A DNA stretch of 64,000 nucleotides from Francisellaceae bacterium (GTDB lineage: Bacteria > Pseudomonadota > Gammaproteobacteria > UBA6186 > Azoamicaceae). The DNA lies in the NCBI GenBank assembly GCA_018703155.1, contig JABJGS010000039.1, positions 1-64,000 of the forward strand. Reading direction: 5' to 3'. Below, in pieces: positions 1 through 8,937 of the stretch (positions are counted from its first letter, which is position 1; every line of letters starts with the position of its first letter). The position numbers and the translations under genes were made by a program. The notes below the pieces were generated by a model, which saw nothing but the letters and a program-made list of their open reading frames with translations, made no database searches and was not told the DNA's origin.

Positions 1-132
1 CTGTATGTGTGCCTGTATGTGTGCCTGTATGTGTGCCTGTATGTGTGCCTGTATGTGTGCCTGTATGTGTGCCTGTATGTGTGCCTGTATGTGTGCCTGT
101 ATGTGTGCCTGTATGTGTGATTGTATGTATGG
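1..132. repeat. 12-bp tandem repeat array, open at left edge
   Basis: The unit CTGTATGTGTGC is repeated ten times from base 1 to 120, with the last base of copy ten changed to A, followed by one degenerate copy. The unit is a multiple of three. Frame 1 reads Leu-Tyr-Val-Cys repeats that end in TGA at 118-120, so the array could be the 3' end of a gene lying outside the window. There are no spacers, so it is not a CRISPR array. Its true length is unknown because it runs off the edge. Confidence 0.95.
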
Positions 133-178
133 CTTTTGCAAATTAGAGAGCTGAGAATTAAAATTTATTTCCTATTAG

Positions 179-343
179 TATAATCATAGAGTTCAATATC
201 TAAGTAATGGGTTGTTAGTAAATTTAAGTGTTGCTATTGATTACACACCATTAGTAGTTAAAGGTGTTGCTGCTACTGCGGTAATAAAAAATATTTATAA
301 TTGGTTCACTATTTTACATCGTAAGCCTGTTATGTTTTCTTAG
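179..343 (+). pseudogene. Short coding-like remnant, no ATG start
   Basis: An open frame of 54 codons runs between a TAG at 176-178 and a TAG at 341-343. It has protein-like composition (it contains VAIDYTPLVVKGVAAT) but no ATG before its end; TTG at 212 is the only plausible start. I do not recognise the family. It is most simply the end of a gene whose upstream part was lost. Its stop lies inside the putative ribosome site of the next small ORF. Confidence 0.3.
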
Positions 344-348
344 GGAGT

Positions 349-501
349 ATGCAATTTTTACACCCTTTACTTCACGCTCTCTGCTTTCCTTTTGTTCTGT
401 TTGATCTTCTCATTGAATGGATAGTAGCTCTACTTCTTTGCTTATTAACATCTAGAGGTATGTGGCTGAACAAATTAAGCCATTCATATCTTATTTTATA
501 A
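349..501 (+). CDS. Small putative membrane peptide (50 aa)
   Basis: An ATG at 349 opens a 50-codon frame ending at TAA 499-501. An AGGGAG sits directly before the start, which is closer than ideal spacing. Residues about 10-33 are strongly hydrophobic (leucine-rich, with a single Asp and Glu), giving one possible membrane segment. It follows the preceding remnant by five bases, so the two could be pieces of one older gene or a small operon. No family is recognised. It may be a chance frame. Confidence 0.3.
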   Translation: MQFLHPLLHALCFPFVLFDLLIEWIVALLLCLLTSRGMWLNKLSHSYLIL

Positions 502-816
502 GTTAAAATCAATCATCGCTTAAATTGACTTTATTGTTGAGGTAACTAAACATGCTACGCTACGTTAACATGGACAGTGGGGACTTACATAATTTGTTAG
601 CTCTATATTATAAATGATTATGCCATGCTTTTTGATAATGGATAAAGAAACAAGTTTTCAGAGGTTTCCGCTTAATTTAGTAGTCATGTGGTTCATAAAC
701 AGCTTACTTTGCAATGTATAGTTAAACTTTTTTACCGAATATAAAAAAATATAATATAATAGTGAATAATTGAAGCGCATATTTGCATTATATAATTAAT
801 CGGGAAATACCTAATT
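502..816. other. Gene-free stretch upstream of the DUF2608 gene
   Basis: Very AT-rich sequence with frequent stops in all frames. A TATAAT-like string near 752-760, about 60 bases before the DUF2608 start, could be a -10 element. Nothing else is supported. Confidence 0.4.
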
Positions 817-1680
817 ATGGAAAATGATAAAACAAACTACAACAGACCAAAATTAACCCTTGGTTTTATTGTTATTCTTCTTTGTACTTTTATTGCTATG
901 CCAATTAATGCAGCAAGTTTTGATATTATTGAGGGCAAGGAGCTTAGCGTTGTATTTCATGCGCAAAAATCTATCAAAACAAAGAACACCCCTCTAATTG
1001 TCCTTGATATTGACAATACTATTTTGCGATCAACAAAATCATTAGGAACTACATGGTGGTTTTACGCAATGAAGGAAACAGCTAAAAATAATGGTGTTTC
1101 CTTTGACCATAGAGAAAGGGTTTTGACATCAATTGAAATTGAAGTGCAAAAAAAAGTTGAAAGAGAATTAGTTGAATCAGAAATTGCTAATTTAATAATA
1201 GATCCACAACAAAAAGGCTTAGTAATTGCTCTTACATCAAGGCCGTTTTCTCTATATTCCCCAACTGTTGGGCAATTAAGCAAGCAGGGAGTTGATCTCA
1301 ATACCCGATATTTTCAATCTATAGAAAAAAATTGGGATGGTCTCGGTGTGTTTAAGGATGGCATTATTTCTGTTGGTGGTGTAAATAATAAGGAAGTTGA
1401 GTTGGCAACATTTTTGAAGTTAGTAGCTAATGAATATGAGATTGATGCTATAATATTTGCTGATGATACCTACAAATATATCTCTAGTGTTGGAGAGTTT
1501 TGTGAAAATAATAATCTTTCTTACCTTGGCTTGCATTATACTCATGAGGAAGAAAATGAGAAAAAATTTAGTATAAATATAGCAGTGAACGAACTTGATG
1601 ACTTGTTAGGTGAATCATGGGGGCAGCATTTTGAGAGTGCTAAAGAGTATGCATTATATGATCCAAGAATAACACTTTAA
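817..1680 (+). CDS. DUF2608 HAD-like secreted protein
   Basis: Matches the DUF2608 family, a branch of the haloacid-dehalogenase fold common in intracellular bacteria such as Legionella and Chlamydia-like organisms. HAD motif I is LDIDNT with aspartates near 64 and 66, motif II is TSRP near 140-143, and the acidic motif IV is FADD with Asp216 and Asp217. The full catalytic set is therefore present, suggesting a metal-dependent phosphatase; the substrate is unknown. Residues about 12-33 form a hydrophobic segment ending in a signal-peptidase-like site (INAAS), so it is probably exported to the periplasm. It stands alone between a repeat-rich stretch and a convergent transporter gene. Function beyond the family is inference. 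Confidence 0.75.
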   Translation: MENDKTNYNRPKLTLGFIVILLCTFIAMPINAASFDIIEGKELSVVFHAQKSIKTKNTPLIVLDIDNTILRSTKSLGTTWWFYAMKETAKNNGVSFDHRERVLTSIEIEVQKKVERELVESEIANLIIDPQQKGLVIALTSRPFSLYSPTVGQLSKQGVDLNTRYFQSIEKNWDGLGVFKDGIISVGGVNNKEVELATFLKLVANEYEIDAIIFADDTYKYISSVGEFCENNNLSYLGLHYTHEEENEKKFSINIAVNELDDLLGESWGQHFESAKEYALYDPRITL

Positions 1681-1941
1681 CAAATAAATATAATACAACT
1701 AGATAATGGTGGCTCTGTGTGAGGGTAAGTACAATGCAAGCTTTCAAAATATGAATATAGTAAATATAGATACATGTTAGTCATATACGTTTGAGATGTT
1801 TTATACTTTGGCTGCTTAATTATATTTGGAGTTTTATGGCTATTAAAAATTTAATCTATTTTAACGATCGTAATAAAATTTACAAAACTACTCTGTTTTT
1901 TTTGATATGGTGAAAAGTAAAAAATAATTAAGAGAAATAAT

Positions 1942-3162
1942 TTAGTTTAAAACTTTTTGTGATTGCTTAAAGTCAAAAAGTAGGGCGCAGGCTCCAATGA
2001 GCATTGTGATTGCTCCTAGAAAAAATGGCAGTAAGTAAGAATAATTTACTGCGATACTACCAAGTATACAAATACCTGCATCTCCTAAAGATCTTGATCC
2101 CATAAGTATTCCCATTAGAGCACCTTGATACTCATTTGGTGCTTGATCTGATACATGTACAGGAACTAAGGTCCCAAGCAGGCCAATACACATTCCAAGA
2201 ATGGGGAAAGTAAGATATAAACTAATTGGCATTTTAGGAATGGTTGTGAGGACTAGCATAAAAGAATAAATAATAGCACCGCATAAAATAATGTATTGCC
2301 GATTGAATCGTTTTACTTTAGAAATTAAGATTGTTTGTGATAGGATCATAAACATACTAAGTACTGTTGTAACCATAGCGATGTCAAATTCATTGAACTG
2401 CCATCTTTCGACTAAGAATACTGGGAAAAATTGATATAAGACATCAAAGCTTAATGTTACAAAAAATGATGCGATAATTAAGTATCGGATATTCACATTT
2501 TTCAATAAAGAATAATTGCTATCAGTTGTCTTGCTTTGTGTGGAACCCTTGTTTTTTTTAGGCTCCTGTATATATATACTTACAATTATTAAGGATAATA
2601 CACCTAAAACTGCTGCAACAACGAAAGGAAGGCTAGGATTAAATAAAGTGCTTAATGATTCATCTGCAAGGGTACCACCAATGAGCGGGCCAATAAGGAA
2701 TCCACTGGTCGCAGCGGCATTAAGCCATCCAAAAGATTTAGACTTGTCAATTTCATCACCAAGATCTATAGCAATAGCTCGCGCAATAGCTACATGTCCT
2801 TCAAAAAAACCAGTAAGAAATCTGCTGAAAATAAATAATACTAGATTGTGATCATATAATGTTTTTGCTGATAACAAGAACCCTAAGGATGTCACTAGAA
2901 TAGAGAATTTTAGAATTGGTTTCCTGCCAATTTTGTCTGATATTTTACCCAGCCACATTGAGCCAAAAAATTGTGCAAATGGATATGCCGCTAGAGTAAG
3001 GCCATAAAGAATAGCTGGAGGTAGAAATAAATTTTGAGCTGGGAAATACAAAGGCTCACTGAAGAATAAAGGTGCCATAATTGGGTATGGGAAAGCCATA
3101 CCCAAAAAGCTTAAGCTAGTTACAAGTACTGTGATCCATAAAGTCTTTTGTGATTGGCTCAT
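1942..3162 (-). CDS. MFS transporter (drug/metabolite exporter-like)
   Basis: A 406-residue protein with about twelve hydrophobic segments, the usual size for a DHA1-type major facilitator. The loop between helices 2 and 3 carries the MFS signature as GKISDKIGRKP near residues 73-83. Helix 4/5 contains RFLTGFFEGHVAIARA, as in TetA/multidrug-type carriers. It would move a small molecule across the inner membrane using the proton gradient; the substrate cannot be read from sequence. It is transcribed alone, 71 bases beyond the end of ettA. No strong ribosome site is visible before the ATG at 3162. Confidence 0.8.
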   Translation of the reverse strand: MSQSQKTLWITVLVTSLSFLGMAFPYPIMAPLFFSEPLYFPAQNLFLPPAILYGLTLAAYPFAQFFGSMWLGKISDKIGRKPILKFSILVTSLGFLLSAKTLYDHNLVLFIFSRFLTGFFEGHVAIARAIAIDLGDEIDKSKSFGWLNAAATSGFLIGPLIGGTLADESLSTLFNPSLPFVVAAVLGVLSLIIVSIYIQEPKKNKGSTQSKTTDSNYSLLKNVNIRYLIIASFFVTLSFDVLYQFFPVFLVERWQFNEFDIAMVTTVLSMFMILSQTILISKVKRFNRQYIILCGAIIYSFMLVLTTIPKMPISLYLTFPILGMCIGLLGTLVPVHVSDQAPNEYQGALMGILMGSRSLGDAGICILGSIAVNYSYLLPFFLGAITMLIGACALLFDFKQSQKVLN

Positions 3163-3233
3163 AATAGTGCATATTCAATAAATAAAATAATTCTATCAAT
3201 TATATACTAGAATTCCAACTAAATCCAGGGTAA

Positions 3234-4916
3234 TTAACTAGCTTGTGTTTGTAACTTGCGATATTTTACTTTTTTAGGCTGCAGAGCTGTATCTCCTTCT
3301 TGAGCAATTCTAGACTCTTCATACTCAGAATATGCTCCTTCATACCATGTTACTTTACTTTCGCTTTCAAAAGCCATGGTGTGAGTCGATACTCTATCTA
3401 AGAACCAGCGATCATGTGAAACAATTAAGACTGTGCCAGGGAAGTTGGAGATAGCTTCTTCAAGAGCTCTTAGAGTTTCAACATCAAGATCATTAGTTGG
3501 TTCATCTAAAAGTAGGACATTACCACCACTTTTAAGAAGTTTTGCCAAGTGGACTCTATTACGTTCTCCACCAGACAGGTCTTTAATGAATTTTTGCTGA
3601 TCCGATCCTTTAAAGTTGAATTTACTTACATACGCTCGAGATGCCATTTGGTATTGGCCAACAATTATATTATCAAGCCCGTCTGAAATCTCAGCCCAAA
3701 CAGTTTTGCTTCCATCTAGAGCGTCACGTGATTGATCTACATATGATAAATCAACAGTTTCACCTGTTTCTATCGTACCACTAGTTGGTTGTTCAATACC
3801 GGTTATGAGTTTTAGGAATGTTGATTTACCTGCACCATTTGGTCCAATAATACCAACTACAGCACCACGGGGAATATTTAATGACAGGTTGTCAATTAAT
3901 ACATTTTCACCAAATGATTTAACAACATTATGTGTCTTGATAACCTTTTCGCCTAAGCGTTGGCCTGGTGGAATGTATAGTTCTGAACTCTCATTAAGTT
4001 TTTGAAATTCTTTTGAGGAAATTTCTTCAAATCTTGCAAGTCTAGCCTTATTTTTCGAGCGTCGACCTTTAGGGTTTGCTCTGACCCATTCAAGCTCAGA
4101 TTTGATGGTTTTTTGTCTAGCAACTTCAGTACGCTTTTCTTGTGCTAGACGTTTTTCTTTTTGTTCAAGCCAAGAAGTATAATTACCTTCAAATGGAATA
4201 CCTTCGCCTCTATCTAGCTCTAAAATCCAACCAGCAACATTATCAAGAAAATATCTATCATGAGTAATTGCAACAACGGTACCTTTAAAATCTTTTAAGT
4301 ATCGTTCTAACCAGGCAACACTTTCAGCATCCAAGTGGTTAGTAGGTTCATCTAGAAGTAATAAGTCTGGAGTGGAAAGTAGTAGGCGGCACAAAGCTAC
4401 ACGGCGACGCTCACCTCCAGATAAAGTCTCTACATTAGCATCCCATGCTGGTAGCCTAAGTGCATCAGCAGCTAAGTCTAAGGTTCGGTCTAGCTCCCAG
4501 GCTCCAAGAGCATCAATTTTATTTTGTAAATTACCTTGCTCTTCTAAGAGCTTATTCATCTCATCATCGCTCATAGGCTCAGCAAATTTCATGCTAATTT
4601 CATTAAAACGATCTAAAAGTCCTTTGGTTTCAGCAATACCATCTTCAACATTTCCACGTACATCTTTGGTAGGATCTAATTGTGGCTCCTGGGCTAGGTA
4701 ACCAATTTTTATATCTTTATTTGGAGTAGCTTCACCAATAATATCTTTATCAATGCCAGCCATAATTTTAAGAAGTGTAGATTTACCTGAGCCATTTGAG
4801 CCTAATATGCCAATTTTTGCTCCATAATAAAATGATAAATGAATGTTTTTTAATATGTGCCTTTTCGGCTGAACAATCTTACCAACACCAGTCATGCTGA
4901 AAATATACTTAGACAT
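3234..4916 (-). CDS. ettA: Energy-dependent translational throttle protein EttA (ABC-F)
   Basis: ABC-F ATPase that binds the ribosomal E site and gates the first elongation step according to ATP/ADP levels. It has two nucleotide-binding domains: Walker A GSNGSGKST at about 39-47 with LSGGE at 165-169 and LLLLDE ending at Glu190, then a second Walker A at about 358-366 with LSGGERNR. The arm insertion (about 95-140) and the basic linker (about 240-320) match EttA and not other ABC-F types. I start at the ATG at 4916 (560 aa), with an AGG nine bases upstream, which aligns with known EttA starts; a TTG three codons earlier is less likely. EttA senses ADP/ATP, which is notable in a cell that also encodes an ATP/ADP translocase. 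Confidence 0.95.
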   Translation of the reverse strand: MSKYIFSMTGVGKIVQPKRHILKNIHLSFYYGAKIGILGSNGSGKSTLLKIMAGIDKDIIGEATPNKDIKIGYLAQEPQLDPTKDVRGNVEDGIAETKGLLDRFNEISMKFAEPMSDDEMNKLLEEQGNLQNKIDALGAWELDRTLDLAADALRLPAWDANVETLSGGERRRVALCRLLLSTPDLLLLDEPTNHLDAESVAWLERYLKDFKGTVVAITHDRYFLDNVAGWILELDRGEGIPFEGNYTSWLEQKEKRLAQEKRTEVARQKTIKSELEWVRANPKGRRSKNKARLARFEEISSKEFQKLNESSELYIPPGQRLGEKVIKTHNVVKSFGENVLIDNLSLNIPRGAVVGIIGPNGAGKSTFLKLITGIEQPTSGTIETGETVDLSYVDQSRDALDGSKTVWAEISDGLDNIIVGQYQMASRAYVSKFNFKGSDQQKFIKDLSGGERNRVHLAKLLKSGGNVLLLDEPTNDLDVETLRALEEAISNFPGTVLIVSHDRWFLDRVSTHTMAFESESKVTWYEGAYSEYEESRIAQEGDTALQPKKVKYRKLQTQAS

Positions 4917-4973
4917 ATAGGACAACCTTTTTTAATAAATCAAGATATTCTACCTCATTTTAAGTAAGCGCGC

Positions 4974-5009
4974 ATGAGACATGTTGAATTTTGTTAGTAG
5001 ATGTCTCAT
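4974..5009. terminator. Inverted repeat, possible terminator
   Basis: ATGAGACAT (4974-4982) and ATGTCTCAT (5001-5009) form a perfect 9-bp stem with an 18-base loop, lying between the ettA start and the end of the SDR pseudogene. There is no clear T-run, so terminator function is uncertain. Confidence 0.3.
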
Positions 5010-5109
5010 TATTTATCAAGTTAACTAGTTGTGTTGCTGTTTGATGGTTTCCAACTATCTGGTATTTGCTTAAGAACTGAAAATCTAAATAAAACATCTA
5101 GAACAATTC

Positions 5110-5127
5110 TCCTGCCATTAAGCAGGA
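5110..5127 (-). terminator. Short hairpin after the SDR pseudogene
   Basis: TCCTGC (5110-5115) and GCAGGA (5122-5127) form a 6-bp stem with a six-base loop just past the end of the hpd-operon reading direction. The T-run is poor, so this is a weak terminator candidate. Confidence 0.3.
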
Positions 5128-5139
5128 TAAACTATTAAT

Positions 5140-5890
5140 TTACTGTGCAGTATACCCACCATCCACTGGGAGCAATGTACCTGTCATGAATGAAGACTCT
5201 TTTGACGACATGAATAAAACTGCTTGGGCTATTTCCTCAGGTGTTCCTAACCTCTTGATTAGTTGATTGCTATAAAATTGTTCATATGCAATATTTTCAT
5301 TATCCTCAGATCTTTTGTTTAAAACATTAAATAAATTATGGACCAACGGCGTATCTATAGTGCCAGGGCAAATACAATTAACTCTAATATTGAATTTGGC
5401 ATAGTCAATGGCAGTGCTTTTTGTTAACTGACCGATGGCTCCTTTTGTTGCTCCATAGATCGAGCTTTCACCTTTACCAATAAAGCACTGATCTGAGCCC
5501 ATTAATACTATAGTTCCAAATTTATTTTGTCTCATATTAGGTAAAATTGTTTTTAGTAGGAATAAAGTCCCTTTTAAATTAACGTTTAAAACATTATCTA
5601 TAGACTCTACTGGAGTATCCTCTATGTTATCCAAGATAATATATTCCAGCACTACAAAATAAATGATGAATTTGATTTTCTTTATCTAAGATATAAGAGA
5701 TTTGTTGTTGTACTTGCTCATAAGATGAAACATTACAACAAAGGCCAATAATATTTTTTGATTTATTTTCAATTGGATTGATATCTAAAGCGTAAACAGT
5801 TGCACCTTCATTAGCAAATAGAGTGGCAGTTTTTGCTCCAATGCCGGAAGCCGCACCAGATATAACTATAACTTTGTCTTTAAAACGCAT
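5140..5890 (-). pseudogene. Short-chain dehydrogenase/reductase, frameshifted
   Basis: Two overlapping frames together make one normal-length SDR of about 250 residues. The N-terminal part has the NAD-binding glycine motif SGAASGIG. The C-terminal part has YGATK (the catalytic Tyr-x-x-x-Lys) and ICPGTIDTP, closest by eye to 3-hydroxybutyrate dehydrogenase/DHRS6-type SDRs. The frames join if one G is removed from the pair at 5631-5632, restoring AGIYYLDNIEDTP. Start chosen at ATG 5890, six bases after AGGAG. It is last in the hpd-fahA-maiA unit, where a ketone-body dehydrogenase would suit the acetoacetate product. It is either a recent pseudogene or a one-base sequence error. Confidence 0.8.
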
Positions 5891-5938
5891 ATTCATCTCC
5901 TATGAAATATTAAAAATATTATTTTTAAGTAGATACAT

Positions 5939-6097
5939 TTATATTTGAGTAATTAGGTTGCTAATTATTTCCTTAGCATAAAAAGGAGAGAGTTTTTTTA
6001 TAAATTTTTGAAAATCAACATGAGCATTGTCTAAAGCACAATCTGGAATACATCTTAAGATGTATTCTGGAAATCTCATGTTCAATTTTTTTGTCAT
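5939..6097 (-). CDS. Small ORF (52 aa) between maiA and the SDR
   Basis: An ATG at 6097, four bases after the maiA stop, opens 52 codons ending at TAA 5939-5941. The protein looks real in composition (starts MTKKLNMRFPEYIL, ends SNLITQI) and the spacing suggests translational coupling in the operon. No family is recognised. Codons 11-18 lie on a perfect 22-bp palindrome. It could be a genuine small protein or the remnant of a larger gene. Confidence 0.4.
   Translation of the reverse strand: MTKKLNMRFPEYILRCIPDCALDNAHVDFQKFIKKLSPFYAKEIISNLITQI
6046..6067. repeat. Perfect 22-bp palindrome
   Basis: Bases 6046-6067 are exactly self-complementary; each half reads GAATACATCTT on its own strand. 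It lies inside the 52-codon ORF downstream of maiA. It could be a protein-binding site or an RNA cruciform/hairpin with no loop. Function unknown. Confidence 0.6.
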
Positions 6098-6101
6098 GAG
6101 A

Positions 6102-6746
6102 CTATTCTGTTATAGATTCTGGTGCTGCATTATGGAAAGGTTCAAGTTTCAAACATGCTTCATTTATACTACTAATTAATGGGAATACTTTCATATCGCA
6201 GTTAAATCTATGAGCGTTATAAACTTGAGGTATTAAAAATATATCGGCGAGAGTGGTGGTGTTACCAAAACAAAATTTACCATTTGAGCTGTTTTGTTCA
6301 AGGATAGTTTCTATAGCCATAAACCCTTTTTGGATCCATTTTTCATACCATAAAGATTTTTCTTCTTGGCTGATACTTAGCTCTTTGGTTAAATATTGTA
6401 ATACGCGTAAATTATTAAGTGGATGTATATCCGCAGCAATAATATTAGTTATAGCTCTAATATCCGCCCTTGCAAGTGTTTCATTTGGCAACAGTCTAGG
6501 GTTAGGAAATTCTTCTTCTAAATACTCTATTATAGCGGCACTTTGTATCAGAACCTTGCCATTAGGGAGTTTTAGGCTTGGGACAAGGTTTGTAGGGTTG
6601 ATAGCACTATATTCCGCGTTGTGCTGTTGACCACCATCTTGAACTAAATGTACGGTATTCCTCGTGTAAGGCACCTCTTTAATATTCAGTGTAATGCGAA
6701 CTCTGTAGCTCGCAGTTGAGCGATAGTAGTCAAACAGCTCAAGCAT
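6102..6746 (-). CDS. maiA: Maleylacetoacetate isomerase
   Basis: Glutathione-dependent zeta-class GST that isomerises maleylacetoacetate to fumarylacetoacetate in tyrosine degradation. The thioredoxin-fold active loop is STASYRVRI at residues 10-18, the family's SSxSxRVRI motif with Ala in place of one Ser. QSAAIIEYLEE near 68-78 is the gamma-glutamyl-binding SNAIL/TRAIL-equivalent. The 214-residue length is typical. It follows fahA by 16 bases on the same strand and precedes a 52-codon ORF by four bases, so it sits in the hpd operon. The ribosome site AGGA is well spaced from the ATG at 6746. Confidence 0.92.
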   Translation of the reverse strand: MLELFDYYRSTASYRVRITLNIKEVPYTRNTVHLVQDGGQQHNAEYSAINPTNLVPSLKLPNGKVLIQSAAIIEYLEEEFPNPRLLPNETLARADIRAITNIIAADIHPLNNLRVLQYLTKELSISQEEKSLWYEKWIQKGFMAIETILEQNSSNGKFCFGNTTTLADIFLIPQVYNAHRFNCDMKVFPLISSINEACLKLEPFHNAAPESITE

Positions 6747-6762
6747 AATATATTCCTATAGG

Positions 6763-7746
6763 TTAATTATATGCACATACCTTTTGGCTTATAGCACCAA
6801 AAATACTGTTATTGTCATGATCAAACATTTCAATTTTAATATCGTCACCATACTTCATAAATGGGGTAACAGGTTTGCCAGTTTCAATAATTTCTAACAT
6901 TCTTTTTTCTGCTATACAAGATGAGCCATTACTACGGTCAACATTAGAGACTGTACCTGAGCCTATAATACTTCCAGAGGCCAAAAACCGTGATTTAGCT
7001 GCATGTTCAATTAGCTGTGGGAAATTGAAAGTCATATCAACCCCAGCATTAGGTTTACCAAACAACTCACTATTTAAGTGGCTATGTAAAGGCAAATGAA
7101 CTTTTTCTTTATCCCATGCCGTACCTAACTCATCAGGAGTAATAGCAACTGGCGAGAAGGCTGTTGCCGGTTTGCTATGGAAAAAACCAAAACTTTTAGC
7201 TATTTCATTAGGGATAAGGTTCCGTAAAGATACATCATTTAAAATCATAAAAAGCTTGATATGCTTTGCTGCATTTTCAGAGCTAACTCCCATAGGAACA
7301 TCGTCAGTTACTATGGCAATTTCTGATTCAAAGTCGATACCCCAAGATTCATCTGCAACAATAATATCATCACGTGGACCAATGAAGCTATCAGATCCAC
7401 CTTGATACATTAGAGGATCTGTCCAAAAATTCTTTGGCATTTCAGCACCGCGAGCCTTTCTTACAAGTTCAACATGGTTGACATATGCACTGCCGTCAGC
7501 CCATTGAAATGCACGAGGTAATGGTGACATTACATTTTGTGGTTCAAAATCAAAGCTATCATTAATTTTGCCAGCATTTAAGGTTTGATAGACTGTATTT
7601 AATTGTGGAGCGTAAGTTTCCCAGTCATCTAATGCTTTTTGCATTGTTGGGACTATATCTTGCACTAATACAGCAGTAGTTAAATCTTTTGAGACGACTA
7701 TTAATTGTCCGTCTCTAGAGTTATCTTTTAATGTTGCTAATTTCAT
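6763..7746 (-). CDS. fahA: Fumarylacetoacetate hydrolase
   Basis: Cleaves fumarylacetoacetate to fumarate and acetoacetate, the last step of tyrosine catabolism. At 327 residues it is the short bacterial type. The metal site is visible as WGIDFESEIAIVTDDV with glutamates near 140 and 142 and acidic residues following, and the C-terminal half carries IGSGTVSN. It lies 19 bases after hpd and 16 before maiA on the minus strand, which confirms the pathway assignment. Products would feed the TCA cycle (fumarate) and, after activation to acetoacetyl-CoA, the thiolase encoded at 24203-25393. Confidence 0.93.
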   Translation of the reverse strand: MKLATLKDNSRDGQLIVVSKDLTTAVLVQDIVPTMQKALDDWETYAPQLNTVYQTLNAGKINDSFDFEPQNVMSPLPRAFQWADGSAYVNHVELVRKARGAEMPKNFWTDPLMYQGGSDSFIGPRDDIIVADESWGIDFESEIAIVTDDVPMGVSSENAAKHIKLFMILNDVSLRNLIPNEIAKSFGFFHSKPATAFSPVAITPDELGTAWDKEKVHLPLHSHLNSELFGKPNAGVDMTFNFPQLIEHAAKSRFLASGSIIGSGTVSNVDRSNGSSCIAEKRMLEIIETGKPVTPFMKYGDDIKIEMFDHDNNSIFGAISQKVCAYN

Positions 7747-7765
7747 TTTCGTCTCTCAGTTTTAT

Positions 7766-8812
7766 CTATTGGACATCTAATACACCGCGACGGACCTGAT
7801 CCAGTTCAATTGAATCAAATAATGCTTGGAAGTTACCTTCACCAAAGCCATCATTTCCTTTGCGTTGAATAATTTCAAAGAATATTGGTCCAATGACAGT
7901 ATTAGTGAATATCTGTAAAAGATAACCACCGCCTTGATCTTTGCCGCCATCGATCAGAATTTTATTTTCCTGCATTCTATCAATATCTTCACCATGTTCA
8001 GGTAATCTTTCTTTTAAAAGCTCATAGTAGGTATCAGGAGTATGCATAAACTCCATACCAATTTCTTTTAATTTTTCTACGGTTTTAAAAATATTGCTAG
8101 TAATAAGAGCAATGTGCTGGATGCCTTCGCCATTATACTCTTTTAAAAATTCCTCTATCTGAGATTTGCCATCTTTAGATTCATTTAGAGGGATTCTGAT
8201 TTTATTGCAAGGGCTCGACATAGCTCTACTAACTAGACCTGTATGTTTACCTTGGATATCAAAATATCTTATTTCTCTGAAATTAAATAAGCGAGTATAG
8301 TATTCTGCCCATGAATCCATACTACCCCTAAATACATTGTGAGTAAGATGATCAATATATTGCATACCAATTTCTGAGTTATTAGAATCTACACCTTCAA
8401 TGAAATTAAAATTTTCTTCATACAATTTTTCATTATCATCAACAAGGTACAGTAAACTATCACCAATTCCATAAATAGCTTTTAAATTTGCACCAATGTC
8501 AGTATCTTTTTCATATGGCTTTGCATCTAATTGTAATGCTCGTTCATATGCAAAATTTGCATCTTTAACTTTGAAGGCCATACCACAAGCAGCTGCTCCA
8601 TGGGTTTTTGCAAATGCAGAAGCAAAGCTGTTAGGTTCACTATTTATTAGGAAGTCTATTTTATTATGCCTATAGATTTTTATTTCTTTACTTTTATGGT
8701 TTGCAACAAGGACAAAACCAAATGCTTCAAAAAGCTGTTGTAATGGTTTAGGGTCAATGCTACTAAATTCTACAAAAGAAAAACCATCGGTTTGCATTGG
8801 GTTATCAGACAT
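7766..8812 (-). CDS. hpd: 4-Hydroxyphenylpyruvate dioxygenase (legiolysin type)
   Basis: Non-haem iron enzyme converting 4-hydroxyphenylpyruvate to homogentisate. Two vicinal-oxygen-chelate halves are present. The iron ligands are seen as His155 (in IDHLTHNVFRG), His233 (GIQHIAL) and Glu313 (FFEIIQRKG). Its 348-residue length equals that recalled for Legionella legiolysin, whose activity causes browning and haemolysis when homogentisate accumulates. An AGGAGA ribosome site precedes ATG 8812. It is the first gene of a minus-strand operon with fahA and maiA, divergent from an aromatic amino-acid permease. Homogentisate dioxygenase, the next enzyme, is not in this window. Confidence 0.95.
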   Translation of the reverse strand: MSDNPMQTDGFSFVEFSSIDPKPLQQLFEAFGFVLVANHKSKEIKIYRHNKIDFLINSEPNSFASAFAKTHGAAACGMAFKVKDANFAYERALQLDAKPYEKDTDIGANLKAIYGIGDSLLYLVDDNEKLYEENFNFIEGVDSNNSEIGMQYIDHLTHNVFRGSMDSWAEYYTRLFNFREIRYFDIQGKHTGLVSRAMSSPCNKIRIPLNESKDGKSQIEEFLKEYNGEGIQHIALITSNIFKTVEKLKEIGMEFMHTPDTYYELLKERLPEHGEDIDRMQENKILIDGGKDQGGGYLLQIFTNTVIGPIFFEIIQRKGNDGFGEGNFQALFDSIELDQVRRGVLDVQ

Positions 8813-8920
8813 AACAATCTCCTATAATATTTGACAGGCTATTTTCGACGTCTAAGGATGAAAAAGCAAGGCATATTTATTAATGAGTAATCTTACATAA
8901 GAAACAGTAAGTACCTTTAA

Positions 8921-8937
8921 TAGTAAGTGAATTACTA
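8921..8937. promoter_or_regulatory. Inverted repeat in hpd/permease divergent region
   Basis: TAGTAA and TTACTA flank a five-base spacer in the 212-base gap between the divergent hpd operon and the aromatic amino-acid permease. Its position fits an operator acting on both, but the arms are only six bases and do not match the TyrR box. Low confidence. Confidence 0.25.

Noticed and set aside
1-132. CRISPR array at the left end
   Set aside because: Copies are directly adjacent with no unique spacers, and no cas gene is present.
1836-1913. 25-codon ORF with a GGAG ribosome site after the DUF2608 gene
   Set aside because: Too short and featureless to support; likely chance in AT-rich DNA.
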